From a virus: a DNA stretch of 43,179 bases. The position numbers were made by a program, and so were the translations under genes. The stretch spans positions 1 through 43,179 of IMG/VR virus record IMGVR_UViG_3300043399_000508; one strand, written 5' to 3'. The notes below the pieces were generated by a model, which saw only the letters and a program-made list of their open reading frames with translations, ran no database searches and was not told where the DNA came from. Positions 30,029 to 37,903 of the stretch are shown here, one piece after another (the stretch's first letter is position 1; every line of letters starts with the position of its first letter).

Positions 30029-30360
30029 GGCGATTCGTGGATTTTGTCGATCTTGTCTTCAATCCGGGACAGCGATTCCTTGATCGGCGGGATGGCTTCT
30101 TCCAATCGGGTGATTCTGCGGTCGAGCAATGCACGCTCCTCATCGAGCGAGTCTTTTGCTCTTGTCCAATCCACGCTGGAAAACCGGTTGCCGTTGGTGC
30201 TCGCTGCGTTGACCTGCAAATCCCGCACCCGGTCATCCATGACTGCCATTTTTCCATAAACGTCCGTTAGGAAATACCCCGTGATTCCTAGCAGGACGGG
30301 CATGAAGATTGTGGCGAGTCGGTGAATGTTGATCCAAATATTTTCGGGGCGGGCGGTCAT
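30025..30360 (-). CDS. Membrane-anchored coiled-coil protein, inner spanin-like (111 aa)
   Basis: An N-terminal membrane helix (residues ~12-30, LATIFMPVLLGITGYFL) is followed by a long coiled coil (residues ~68-108, RALLDRRITRLEEAIPPIKE). This is the plan of an inner spanin (Rz) or of a phage membrane-tethered holin partner. It lies directly upstream of the holin-like gene. Confidence 0.6.
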   Translation of the reverse strand: MTARPENIWINIHRLATIFMPVLLGITGYFLTDVYGKMAVMDDRVRDLQVNAASTNGNRFSSVDWTRAKDSLDEERALLDRRITRLEEAIPPIKESLSRIEDKIDKIHESP

Positions 30361-30369
30361 GGGGAGAGA

Positions 30370-32202
30370 TTAGGGATAGAAATTCCACGCGGCGGGATTT
30401 TCGACATAGGTCCTCATGTCAGCAATCGTGGACGGAAGAACCGGAATCCTGGATGGAGGCCCTGACACGAGTGATCTCAGGTTGAAGTCCCAATGCTGTT
30501 GCGGGCCTGCTTCCGTGATCGGTGTGATACCGTCTCCAAATACGCCGATTCTGGCTGTGTTGTCTTTGTCGTAAACCCGTGCGTTCGGGTTGATGCGATA
30601 GTCTCCGGATGCAGGGCCGCTGTTTACTCCGGTCGAGATTCCAAGCCAGAACGCGTATTGGTTGCCGCTCGTCTGGTCGGTCGATTTCAGATAGACGCTG
30701 TTTTGATCCTGTCCGGATGCCGCAACGTAGGAACTGAATGCGGTAGTCGATGATGAATACAGTGTGCCGTTCCAGTGTAAAATCGGGTTTGATTGCCCAA
30801 TGAAATAGAAGACATTGAAATCTCCTGTGTAAAGGTTCGTCACTAGGTCGAGCGGGCGGCCATTGGTGTAGATGACAGTGTTTGTCATCGCGTATTCGCC
30901 TTGATATAGCCCAGCGCCGCTTGTCGTGTTGCAGATGGCGCAGTGGTCAATCACAGGTTTTGCGCCCCCTGCAACATTGCGGATGCACGCTCCTTTCAAG
31001 GTGTTGGACGCCACATGATAAGCCTCAAAGGTCGAAGCGTTGTCCAGCCTACGAAATACCTGGTTTCCTGCTGCCAGCGGTGTCGGTGCAGTGTCATGGA
31101 CAATCAAATGGCTAACCCGGTTGAGAATAGCCGCCTCCGCAACCACGATTTGATATGGGTCCTCGCAATAGGCTCCATTGATCACAAGACGCTTGGACGA
31201 TGCGTTGGCGAAGTCTAGGCCCCGAGCCGCGCAACCCTCAATCGCCAACTCTTCCGGTTCCCGTGTGGTGGCAGAATGCGAATAGAAAGCGGATGACCCA
31301 GCCCCGGCACGCGCAGACCCACCACTGAAGGGGATGATGAGTCTGCGGAAAGTGGACGAGAAACCGGCACCGGATGCTTTGTAGGCTACAAAAACCGAAG
31401 GCCCGATGTTCGGTGAGTATTCGGCAGCAAGGATGTCCTCCAGCAACGAACCTTCTGTAACCGAGTGATGGATGTTTCCATCTCGAAGCAGCATTTTTTT
31501 TGCTGTGCCAGAACCAAGAGACAAGGCATTGTAGTGACCAACGCACCGCTTGATTTCCAATGGTCCAACAATGCTTTGGCCGGTCCTCGTAACGCCAAGC
31601 GTTGTCGTGTGCCCGCTGATCCCGTAATGGCGGCGGGTGATTTCCCGCGCCACTCCATCCGTGTTAGGATCAGATGCCGCCTTGATGTAAACCGTGGCTG
31701 TCTGAGTGGTGAGGCTTGACGCATACCAGCCGCCGTTTGTTTGCAAATCTGCAAGCGATGTTGCGTAGCGGGCTGGCCTTGCTCCATTTTCCCAAAGTCC
31801 CAGTATCTCGCTTGCTGTCGTTGTGGCGCTAGTCCTAGTCCAGCTCTGTGACCAGACGTTCGGATAGGTAACGGAATCCGGTTGTGTCCATGTTCCTGCC
31901 GGGTCCGCACCGTCGATCACCGGCATTGCGCCGGTTCCGTAGGTGACGAATCCCACGTTGTTGGCAGAAATGTTGTATTGCTCGCGCCAGTAGCTGCCGC
32001 GTGCAAATCCGATTGTTTTCCCGTCCGTGGTGATCGCCTGTGCCGCCGCCAGCGTTTGCAACGGAGCGCTCTGCGACAGCCCGTCATTCGAATCACTCCC
32101 ATTCACGGAATCTACAAAAATGTCAGCGATTGATCCACCCCACCCCGTAATCGGACGAGACAGCGAGCGTGACAATGGCCGGGTCAGCGTGCGGGAAAGC
32201 AT
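30370..32202 (-). CDS. Tail spike / beta-helix protein, possible depolymerase (610 aa)
   Basis: After an N-terminal anchoring segment (LSRTLTRPLSRSLSRPITGWGG) the chain has repeated Gly/Asn turns and short strands typical of a right-handed parallel beta-helix, with FVDSVNGSDSNDGLS near residue 30. That opening is frequent in phage pectate-lyase-type tail spikes. Such spikes often cleave host polysaccharides; no catalytic residues can be assigned here. ATG 32202 is preferred to a TTG at 32223 that would overlap the gene upstream. It precedes the lysis cassette. Confidence 0.7.
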   Translation of the reverse strand: MLSRTLTRPLSRSLSRPITGWGGSIADIFVDSVNGSDSNDGLSQSAPLQTLAAAQAITTDGKTIGFARGSYWREQYNISANNVGFVTYGTGAMPVIDGADPAGTWTQPDSVTYPNVWSQSWTRTSATTTASEILGLWENGARPARYATSLADLQTNGGWYASSLTTQTATVYIKAASDPNTDGVAREITRRHYGISGHTTTLGVTRTGQSIVGPLEIKRCVGHYNALSLGSGTAKKMLLRDGNIHHSVTEGSLLEDILAAEYSPNIGPSVFVAYKASGAGFSSTFRRLIIPFSGGSARAGAGSSAFYSHSATTREPEELAIEGCAARGLDFANASSKRLVINGAYCEDPYQIVVAEAAILNRVSHLIVHDTAPTPLAAGNQVFRRLDNASTFEAYHVASNTLKGACIRNVAGGAKPVIDHCAICNTTSGAGLYQGEYAMTNTVIYTNGRPLDLVTNLYTGDFNVFYFIGQSNPILHWNGTLYSSSTTAFSSYVAASGQDQNSVYLKSTDQTSGNQYAFWLGISTGVNSGPASGDYRINPNARVYDKDNTARIGVFGDGITPITEAGPQQHWDFNLRSLVSGPPSRIPVLPSTIADMRTYVENPAAWNFYP

Positions 32203-32206
32203 GGCC

Positions 32207-32470
32207 TTAGTTGAGGTTGGCAAGGGACACTTTCACGGAGCATGCCGACGCCACGGAAGACATGACCAGAGTCAGCGTTCCGCTTGGGGCGCTGAAAATG
32301 AATCCGCCGTTGGCTGTGAGCGGCGAATCATCGAATGCCACGGTGTTTCCGCTGGCGTCGGTCCAGCTAATGGCGAGCGATCCGCTGTCCCATGTTCCTG
32401 CGGCTCCGAGTGAGTATTCCTGGCCTGGGATGATGTCGATGGTCGAGGTTCCGTTTCCTGTGATTGTCAT
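32207..32470 (-). CDS. Small virion-cluster protein (87 aa)
   Basis: MTITGNGTSTIDIIPGQEYS... is beta-rich and Ser/Thr/Gly-rich, a composition of small fibre or decoration proteins. It lies between the adaptor and the spike. Function inferred from position only. Confidence 0.6.
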   Translation of the reverse strand: MTITGNGTSTIDIIPGQEYSLGAAGTWDSGSLAISWTDASGNTVAFDDSPLTANGGFIFSAPSGTLTLVMSSVASACSVKVSLANLN

Positions 32471-32474
32471 GGCG

Positions 32475-33077
32475 TTATCTGAGTTGGTTGTTGGCGTTGG
32501 TGTTGATGCGCGTGAAAACGGAGTTTGAGCTTGCCACGATGTCGGCTTGCATCAACTCGTCCGTGAGTTCGTCGTTGGCTTCCGCGTCGGCAAGTGCGGC
32601 CTTTTCCTGCTGCCCTTCGGAGCGGAGGAAGTCGGCATAGGTGCCGTATGCGATGTAATAAAACCACTCCCCCGGAATGTCGGTGGAAGTGGAGGAAATC
32701 GCCGGGGTGTAGGCTTGCTTGTAGGTGACGTATGCGGTTGTCAGGGAAAGCCCGCCGTCGATCATGTGCGCCCCGTCGCTTTCGACATGGAATACCAGTT
32801 CTTGCGCGGAGGCACTGGCAAACGGTTGCGTGCGGTGGATGCGGAGGAACTGCCCGATTTCGCTTAGTCCGGATTGCGTGAAGGGAATGACGCTGGATGA
32901 TGCGGTTCGTGCCTCGCCAACGGTAAGGTATCGCGGCCAGTGGTCGCACGCCCGGTATGCCTTGGCAGCACGACGGTTCATTAGCGCCACAATGCGCGGA
33001 AGTTCGATGGTGTTGAACTCAACACCGCAAAGTCCTTGGATCAAATCGAGGAGGTCTGTGTAAGTTCTTGTCGTCAT
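32475..33077 (-). CDS. Head-tail adaptor (T7 gp11-like tail tubular A type), 200 aa
   Basis: MTTRTYTDLLDLIQGLCGVEFNTIE... followed by a long helix with NRRAAKAYRACDHWPRYL. Length (~200 aa) and helical start match the adaptor proteins that dock the nozzle below the portal. The acidic, helical C-terminus (ANDELTDELMQAD) is also typical. The start ATG 33077 overlaps the stop of the upstream gene. Assignment from layout and order; moderate certainty. Confidence 0.65.
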   Translation of the reverse strand: MTTRTYTDLLDLIQGLCGVEFNTIELPRIVALMNRRAAKAYRACDHWPRYLTVGEARTASSSVIPFTQSGLSEIGQFLRIHRTQPFASASAQELVFHVESDGAHMIDGGLSLTTAYVTYKQAYTPAISSTSTDIPGEWFYYIAYGTYADFLRSEGQQEKAALADAEANDELTDELMQADIVASSNSVFTRINTNANNQLR

Positions 33078-34354
33078 CGGATTTCTTTCCACTCAAGCGA
33101 GGCATAAACGTCGGTTGTTGCGCCTCCGGTGTCATAAAGCAGGGAGAGGGTGTCGGCGGCTGACAGCAAGTGGGAGTAGTTGAGAATCACCTTGCCAAGC
33201 AGGCTGGAGCTTGTCGTGGCGCGGAGTGTCTGACTGGCCGGGATGTAAAGCCTGGTAAGCAGTTGCCCGGTGCCTGCGGTGACGGTCGGGTCGGTCCCGC
33301 CGTTGCCAGCGTAGGATTCCTGCATCATCGAGTAAGTCCCGTCAACGTCGGTGAAATCGCCAGCCGTGACTGTCGCGTTGCGCCTTACCTCCACCCAGCA
33401 TCCGGCATCCGCAACGGCAATGTTCATTCCTGTCGGGATGGCAAGCGCCGTCTGATTGATCGAGTTGAGTTGTGCCTTGGCACGGATGACAAGCAAGGTG
33501 CCGCTGGCTGCGTTGCTCACCGTTCCGGTCGAAACAAAGTTGCGTCCCGGCATGTTGGAAAGTGAATCGCCGCCTTCGGAAATCACACTGGCACAGATTG
33601 CTTTGAGCGTGCCGCCATTCGCCGCCGTTGTCCGGATGCTGTAATGAACCGGCAAGTTGGCATTGGCGATGTAGGGGGCGGAAATGACGTTGGCATGGTC
33701 GAACACATGCACCGGAACAACCGTGCCGCCGATGTCGAAACCGATTGTGACGCGCCCGACGTAAAGCGCCTGGAACTGGATGACGAGGATTTGAACATCG
33801 GACAAGTCGAGCGTGATTCCGCTAGGTCCGGTTCCGTCCAGCGGGTCAATGTTCCAATCCGCTTTTGCAATCGACTGGTGAGCGTAGCCGGTGCCGCCAG
33901 TCCGTAAAACGAGATTCACTCCGGTTGCTGTCTGCTCAAGGTAGAATCCTTGGTCCAGTGTCTCGTCGTAAAGTCCTGCACGGCGGGAAACACCGCTTGA
34001 TGGAGTGGCACCGAAAAGGAAAGTGACAAATCCAAGCTGCCCACGGCCAGGAGTGTAAGGAGAGCAATAGTGCGATTGAAGTATCGCCTTGCTGCCGTTG
34101 CTTGCCGCTGCGGTCAGGGTGGCGGCCCGCATCGCGGAATCGTGGGCGATGGTGCCGCTGGTCGCCGTGGATGAATCCCAAAGGTCGGCGTCGATTTGAT
34201 AGGTGAGCTGTGAGTCGAAACGGTAGGCCGGTGACGCAACCCGCAACCGCGAAAACGCATCCACGCTGGCGGCTGGAAAACTGGCGATCTGGCTTGTTGT
34301 GTTCATGGTGTATGCCAAGAGTTGCGGCCAGGTCACTATCCGGTTTGGATTCAT
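33074..34354 (-). CDS. Virion neck/tail-associated protein (426 aa)
   Basis: The N-terminal region has DAFSRLRVASPAYRFDSQLTYQ, a pattern I have seen at the start of phage structural proteins. The rest is beta-rich with many Gly/Ala/Ser turns. It lies between a small helical protein and the adaptor gene. ATG 34354 is the longest start; ATG 34306 (MNTTSQIASFP) removes 16 residues and is possible. It could be a fibre or a head-tail neck component. Confidence 0.6.
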   Translation of the reverse strand: MNPNRIVTWPQLLAYTMNTTSQIASFPAASVDAFSRLRVASPAYRFDSQLTYQIDADLWDSSTATSGTIAHDSAMRAATLTAAASNGSKAILQSHYCSPYTPGRGQLGFVTFLFGATPSSGVSRRAGLYDETLDQGFYLEQTATGVNLVLRTGGTGYAHQSIAKADWNIDPLDGTGPSGITLDLSDVQILVIQFQALYVGRVTIGFDIGGTVVPVHVFDHANVISAPYIANANLPVHYSIRTTAANGGTLKAICASVISEGGDSLSNMPGRNFVSTGTVSNAASGTLLVIRAKAQLNSINQTALAIPTGMNIAVADAGCWVEVRRNATVTAGDFTDVDGTYSMMQESYAGNGGTDPTVTAGTGQLLTRLYIPASQTLRATTSSSLLGKVILNYSHLLSAADTLSLLYDTGGATTDVYASLEWKEIR

Positions 34355-34358
34355 CGTG

Positions 34359-34646
34359 CTACGCGTTGTGAACCTTCATGGTTGGTTCCAGCTTTTGGAA
34401 ATCCTTGATAAACTCTTTATCGTGCCAGCATTCCTCTCCGTATTTTTGCCGCATCAGGAAGTATTCATGCTGCGGAATAACGGCGAGAGCTTTGCCAAGA
34501 ACGGAGTGGGTCTTACCCTTTAGTTCCTGTGCCTCTTGCGCTGCGCTCATTTCACGGACTTGCTGCCTCGCCTCCATGAGCTTACGCCCGGTGCGGAACT
34601 CGGTAATGAGTGCTTCCGTGAGCGCGGCGTCGGCAATAATGTCCAT
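34359..34646 (-). CDS. Small helical protein of the capsid operon (95 aa)
   Basis: MDIIADAALTEALITEFRTGRKLMEARQQV... is a charged helical chain that ends with DFQKLEPTMKVHNA. It sits between the decoration-type gene and the neck protein gene. A minor capsid or assembly factor is possible. Confidence 0.6.
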   Translation of the reverse strand: MDIIADAALTEALITEFRTGRKLMEARQQVREMSAAQEAQELKGKTHSVLGKALAVIPQHEYFLMRQKYGEECWHDKEFIKDFQKLEPTMKVHNA

Positions 34647-34661
34647 GTTCTTGTTTGGTTT

Positions 34662-34699
34662 CCGGCTGGAGTGGAAAAACGAAAAACCACTCCAGCCGG
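34662..34699. repeat. 13-bp perfect hairpin downstream of the decoration gene
   Basis: CCGGCTGGAGTGG (34662-34674) and CCACTCCAGCCGG (34687-34699), loop of 12. No T-run follows on the minus strand. Likely an mRNA-stabilising or processing hairpin, or a weak terminator. Confidence 0.65.
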
Positions 34700-34728
34700 T
34701 TGTCTGTAACCAAGGCCCAAATGAGAAC

Positions 34729-35172
34729 TTAGACGAGGCCGCCGATGTCACGCTGGTTCCAAGCAATGATCCATTCGCCGGTCGCAAGGCCAGCGGTGGT
34801 CAGGGTGCCGTTGAACTCGGCAAGGATCGGCACTGCCGAAGCGGTGTTGTTGACGTAGTAGTTCGCGCCGGTCGTAATCAGGGCGTCCCCGGTGTTGTGG
34901 GCGGCCTTGGTGAGTCCGTCGATGTCGAGGGCGTCGATAAACTCGTCAGGGTCCGCGCCAGTCGTGCCAACGTCGAGTGTGACGTCGGTGGAAGTTCCGG
35001 TAGCGTTAACGATTTCAAGGACGGTGCACGCATCCACAACGCCGCCAGGAGGGACGCTGCCGATGGTGAATTGTCCACCTGCGGTCTTGGTGACAGCTTC
35101 GGCGGCGGTGACGCGGAACCAGTGAGTGTATCCGGTGGCGAGTTCGTTATTGATGGTCTTTGCAGCTTGCAT
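34729..35172 (-). CDS. Capsid decoration/head-fibre-like protein (147 aa)
   Basis: MQAAKTINNELATGYTHWFRVT... is beta-rich with many Thr/Ala/Gly residues and DVGTTGADPDEFIDALDIDG. It lies directly after the major capsid gene and is flanked by two strong hairpins, a typical place and expression pattern for a decoration protein. The role is inferred from position. Confidence 0.6.
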   Translation of the reverse strand: MQAAKTINNELATGYTHWFRVTAAEAVTKTAGGQFTIGSVPPGGVVDACTVLEIVNATGTSTDVTLDVGTTGADPDEFIDALDIDGLTKAAHNTGDALITTGANYYVNNTASAVPILAEFNGTLTTAGLATGEWIIAWNQRDIGGLV

Positions 35173-35201
35173 AAGTGTGCTTTTTCTGTGGTTAGGAGTT
35201 A

Positions 35202-35235
35202 GGCCGGGAGCGAATCAAGCGACTCACTCCCGGCC
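35202..35235. repeat. GC-rich hairpin between capsid and decoration genes
   Basis: GGCCGGGAG (35202-35210) and CTCCCGGCC (35227-35235), with additional partial pairing inside. No T-run. Together with the hairpin at 34662 it brackets the decoration gene. Confidence 0.65.
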
Positions 35236-35245
35236 AGGGTTGGGG

Positions 35246-36238
35246 TTAGGAATAGGCGATCTTGCCGTGGGCCTGCGGATGTTTGCAGAGGAACGCACCC
35301 ACCGCTTCGACGTATCCACGTTCGCCGCCGCCTTGGTTTTCGAGGCGCTGCGATCCCATGGGGATTAACGTATTGAAGCCAAGGTATTTCGGATTGACGA
35401 TGTAGCCTTCGTTCGTGGCAGCCGCTGGCATACAGTCAGGGTTGGCATTCACGATGTTGATGACGCCGAAATCACTGTCGAACAAAGTCACCGAGAGAGT
35501 CACCGCTTTCGTGGTGGCGTCTTGGTTGACGTTGTAGGATGTCGTGCGGGCGGTGCCTTCAAGACGCGTGAAGTTGGCAATCACCTTGCGGAGCGCCACG
35601 TTGGCGATGAGCGTAAGGTTTTGCATGTCCCCGGTCTTGCTGAAGATCGAGCCAAGTGCGTTGTTCAAACCGGCTTCGGTCACTGCGCTGGTCAGGATCG
35701 AAGCGGTTGGGGTGCGGTAGTCAGCCGGAACGTCGGACGGTCCAGCGGAATCCAGCCAGTCGCCCAAGCCACGGGTGGCGTAGGGAGTGCCTGCGCCGTC
35801 TTCGGCAGTGCGGTCGCTGTTGGAGCAAATCCGCGCTTCGATGTTCCGCTTCAACTCCATGATGCTCTTGGCTTGCGCGGCAGCGGCATCAGCCGGAGCA
35901 GCGGAAGAAACCGCATTCTGGAGGTTGGAAACCAACCACGGCTTGCGGAAGATTTGCACGTAGTTGCCAAGGCGGGCGCGGCTGGCGAACTTGTCGTCAA
36001 AGCTCGTCACGTCGGCAGTTTCGGCAATACCGGCAGTATCAACGGCGTCGAGTTTGTCGGCGGTCCATTCGCAGAACGTCGAGGATGCCGTTCCTTTCGA
36101 GCAAAGCGAAAGAAGCGGTGTTTGCTCCGGCGCGAGCATTTGCAGCTCATTGGAGAGGTCCTCACGATTCCCAACGGCGGAGCCTTGGGTGGTGGTGGCG
36201 GCAGGTGCCGACGGATTGTAAGTGGTAGAGATAGGCAT
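35246..36238 (-). CDS. Major capsid protein, DUF5309/SU10-like HK97 fold (330 aa)
   Basis: Reads MPISTTYNPSAPAATTTQGS and then EDLSNELQMLAPEQTPLLSL, the opening pattern of DUF5309 capsid proteins. Central parts have the Ala-rich spine helix (SSAAPADAAAAQAKSIMELK) and CMPAAATNEGYIVN..LGFNTLI near the C-terminus. It should form the icosahedral shell with the scaffold encoded immediately upstream. ATG 36238 (leader CAACCTCCTAAAACA, no Shine-Dalgarno) is preferred over the upstream alternative at 36289 that would overlap the scaffold gene. Confidence 0.85.
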   Translation of the reverse strand: MPISTTYNPSAPAATTTQGSAVGNREDLSNELQMLAPEQTPLLSLCSKGTASSTFCEWTADKLDAVDTAGIAETADVTSFDDKFASRARLGNYVQIFRKPWLVSNLQNAVSSAAPADAAAAQAKSIMELKRNIEARICSNSDRTAEDGAGTPYATRGLGDWLDSAGPSDVPADYRTPTASILTSAVTEAGLNNALGSIFSKTGDMQNLTLIANVALRKVIANFTRLEGTARTTSYNVNQDATTKAVTLSVTLFDSDFGVINIVNANPDCMPAAATNEGYIVNPKYLGFNTLIPMGSQRLENQGGGERGYVEAVGAFLCKHPQAHGKIAYS

Positions 36239-36242
36239 TGTT

Positions 36243-37295
36243 TTAGGAGGTTGAGAGTTTTGCTGTTCTTGCGGCGATCCAGTCATCAACGGAGCCCGTC
36301 TGCTGGAATCTGTTGTAAGCCTCGTTCTCCTTCTTCCGTGTGCTAGTTGCCGATGGTGCTGCGGTTGCGCCTCCGGGGGCCGGTGTCACTTTGGACTTTC
36401 CGGGAGTTCCCCGTGCAATCGTTGGTACTTTCGGTTTTGCCTTGGAACGGATGATGGATGCCGAAGCGTGGGCGAGGATGTAGTTCAGTTGCGGTGCCAG
36501 TTCCGGCACCCGCTTCCTAACTTGCTCGACCAACGGATCTTCCCTCAGTGTCTTAAACATCTTTCCGACTTCGCCCTCTTCGTCCTGTGCCTCGGGAACT
36601 TCGGCGGGAATCACTTTCTCGTATTCTGCTTCCATCGCTTTGAGGGCTTCACGCTGCTGGAGCGTTGCGGCCTGGGCGGGAAGGAATTTGAGAAGTGCCT
36701 GTCTGGCGTTCCTGTTTGCGGTGCGAATCTGGCGTTTAGTGAACTCCTTGCCCTCAACATCAATGATGTCGTCGGGTCCGTAGTCCTCGTTGTCTTCTAG
36801 AATCCTGTCAGTGACTTCGACCGTGGTTTCCAACTCCGCATATTTTGCTTTGACTGCTTCGATGGTCGGTAGATCACGAAACGGGTTCTCAGCGTCTGGA
36901 ATGGCGGGGGCTGGTGCGGCCTGCTGCGTCTCTTCCAATTTGGCTTCCAAGGCTCTTTTCTGTGCCGTCAACTCACCGATTCGGTGGAGCAAGCGGCTTT
37001 TCCCCTTTTTGGCTAAATCTTGGATCTGCTGTGGTGTCAGTGACAGTAAATCGACTTCGGTATTTTCCGGCTCGTCCTCCTCTTCGTTGTCGCCTTCGAT
37101 CTCGGGTTCGTCCTCGGGGATTTCCTCGTCGGCTACCGTTTCCGGCGCTTCTGGGATTTCCTCGCTGATTTCCTCCGGGGTTTCCGGTTCCTTCGGTTGG
37201 GGAGTATTTGCCTTAGTCCGGTGAGCGATAAACTCCTCTAGACTCATATTCGATGGATTGGTTCCCCCATCGGCAGGATTCTGTTCTGGATTCAT
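36243..37295 (-). CDS. Capsid scaffold protein (350 aa)
   Basis: Highly acidic residues ~35-95 (Glu/Pro-rich, EIPEDEPEIEGDNEEEDEP) are followed by coiled coils (residues ~115-150, TAQKRALEAKLEETQ, and ~185-260) and a basic C-terminus (KKENEAYNRFQQTGSVDDW) that would bind capsid subunits. This layout and position just before the capsid gene are typical for scaffolds, which leave the procapsid before packaging. The start ATG 37295 lies in the divergent intergenic region with the plus-strand gene at 37427. Confidence 0.8.
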   Translation of the reverse strand: MNPEQNPADGGTNPSNMSLEEFIAHRTKANTPQPKEPETPEEISEEIPEAPETVADEEIPEDEPEIEGDNEEEDEPENTEVDLLSLTPQQIQDLAKKGKSRLLHRIGELTAQKRALEAKLEETQQAAPAPAIPDAENPFRDLPTIEAVKAKYAELETTVEVTDRILEDNEDYGPDDIIDVEGKEFTKRQIRTANRNARQALLKFLPAQAATLQQREALKAMEAEYEKVIPAEVPEAQDEEGEVGKMFKTLREDPLVEQVRKRVPELAPQLNYILAHASASIIRSKAKPKVPTIARGTPGKSKVTPAPGGATAAPSATSTRKKENEAYNRFQQTGSVDDWIAARTAKLSTS

Positions 37296-37426
37296 GGCAC
37301 CGCTTTGAACGCCTTGGTGATGGCGATGGTCGTAACTACCCGAAAACGTATGCACAATGCAAGGACAAAGTGAATACAATGTAAATTTGTGGCGAAAATG
37401 CCGTTTCCTCTTGTTTTTGGGGTCGG
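37296..37426. promoter_or_regulatory. Divergent intergenic region between scaffold (-) and a plus-strand gene
   Basis: 131 bp, A/T-rich in the middle. It contains GTATGCACAA on the plus strand at 37348-37357, also found upstream of the nozzle gene, and ACAAAG/ACAATG words. Likely promoters for one or both directions. Confidence 0.45.
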
Positions 37427-37741
37427 ATGGCGGATGTTCACGCCATGACTGCGTTGGTCCTCGATACCGTCACCGGGCAGAAATCAGTGATTCAGGCGCG
37501 GCCATGGGATTTTGCCGAAGGTAACTATTCCTGCGACTGCAACCGCAACCCTTGGCAAATTGACACGGGAAAGCCGGATGGCGTGTGCCATGGATGCGAG
37601 CGGTTCCTTGTGGTGGATGCCGTTTTTGACGATCCAACCGAGCCTGTTTTTACTCTGGACGAGCTAAACGAGGATTATCCGGAGGAGTTGAAACGGCGGT
37701 TTTTAACCCCGCAGGATCGACAGCAATTCATCCAAGCGTGA
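37427..37741 (+). CDS. Plus-strand small Cys-containing protein (104 aa)
   Basis: MADVHAMTALVLDTVTGQKS... with GNYSCDCNRNPW and VCHGCERFLVVDAVF, two Cys pairs that could bind zinc, then a charged C-terminus. ATG 37445 (MTALVLDT) is an alternative start. It is transcribed opposite to all neighbours and its 3' end overlaps the 66-aa minus gene by 39 bp. Unusual as a lone counter-oriented gene inside the structural operon; may be a regulator or a morphogenesis factor. Confidence 0.65.
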   Translation: MADVHAMTALVLDTVTGQKSVIQARPWDFAEGNYSCDCNRNPWQIDTGKPDGVCHGCERFLVVDAVFDDPTEPVFTLDELNEDYPEELKRRFLTPQDRQQFIQA

Positions 37742-37903
37742 GACTCCACCGGCCAGTTTCATCACCTCGTTTGGGTCGGATGCCGGGCCTAAATCGGCCA
37801 AGCATTGCTCGCGGGAATCGCGGATGAAATCAAGAATCACCTTGTATTCCTCCCGGTCTTTGAGGGTTGCAATCGCAGCGTCGAGTGTTGGTTTCGGGAT
37901 CAT
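37703..37903 (-). CDS. Small helical protein (66 aa)
   Basis: MIPKPTLDAAIATLKDREEYKVIL... ends with LAGGVSRLDELLSILRG, a helical plan common for small proteins between portal and scaffold. The start overlaps the portal stop (ATGA). Function unknown. Confidence 0.65.
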   Translation of the reverse strand: MIPKPTLDAAIATLKDREEYKVILDFIRDSREQCLADLGPASDPNEVMKLAGGVSRLDELLSILRG

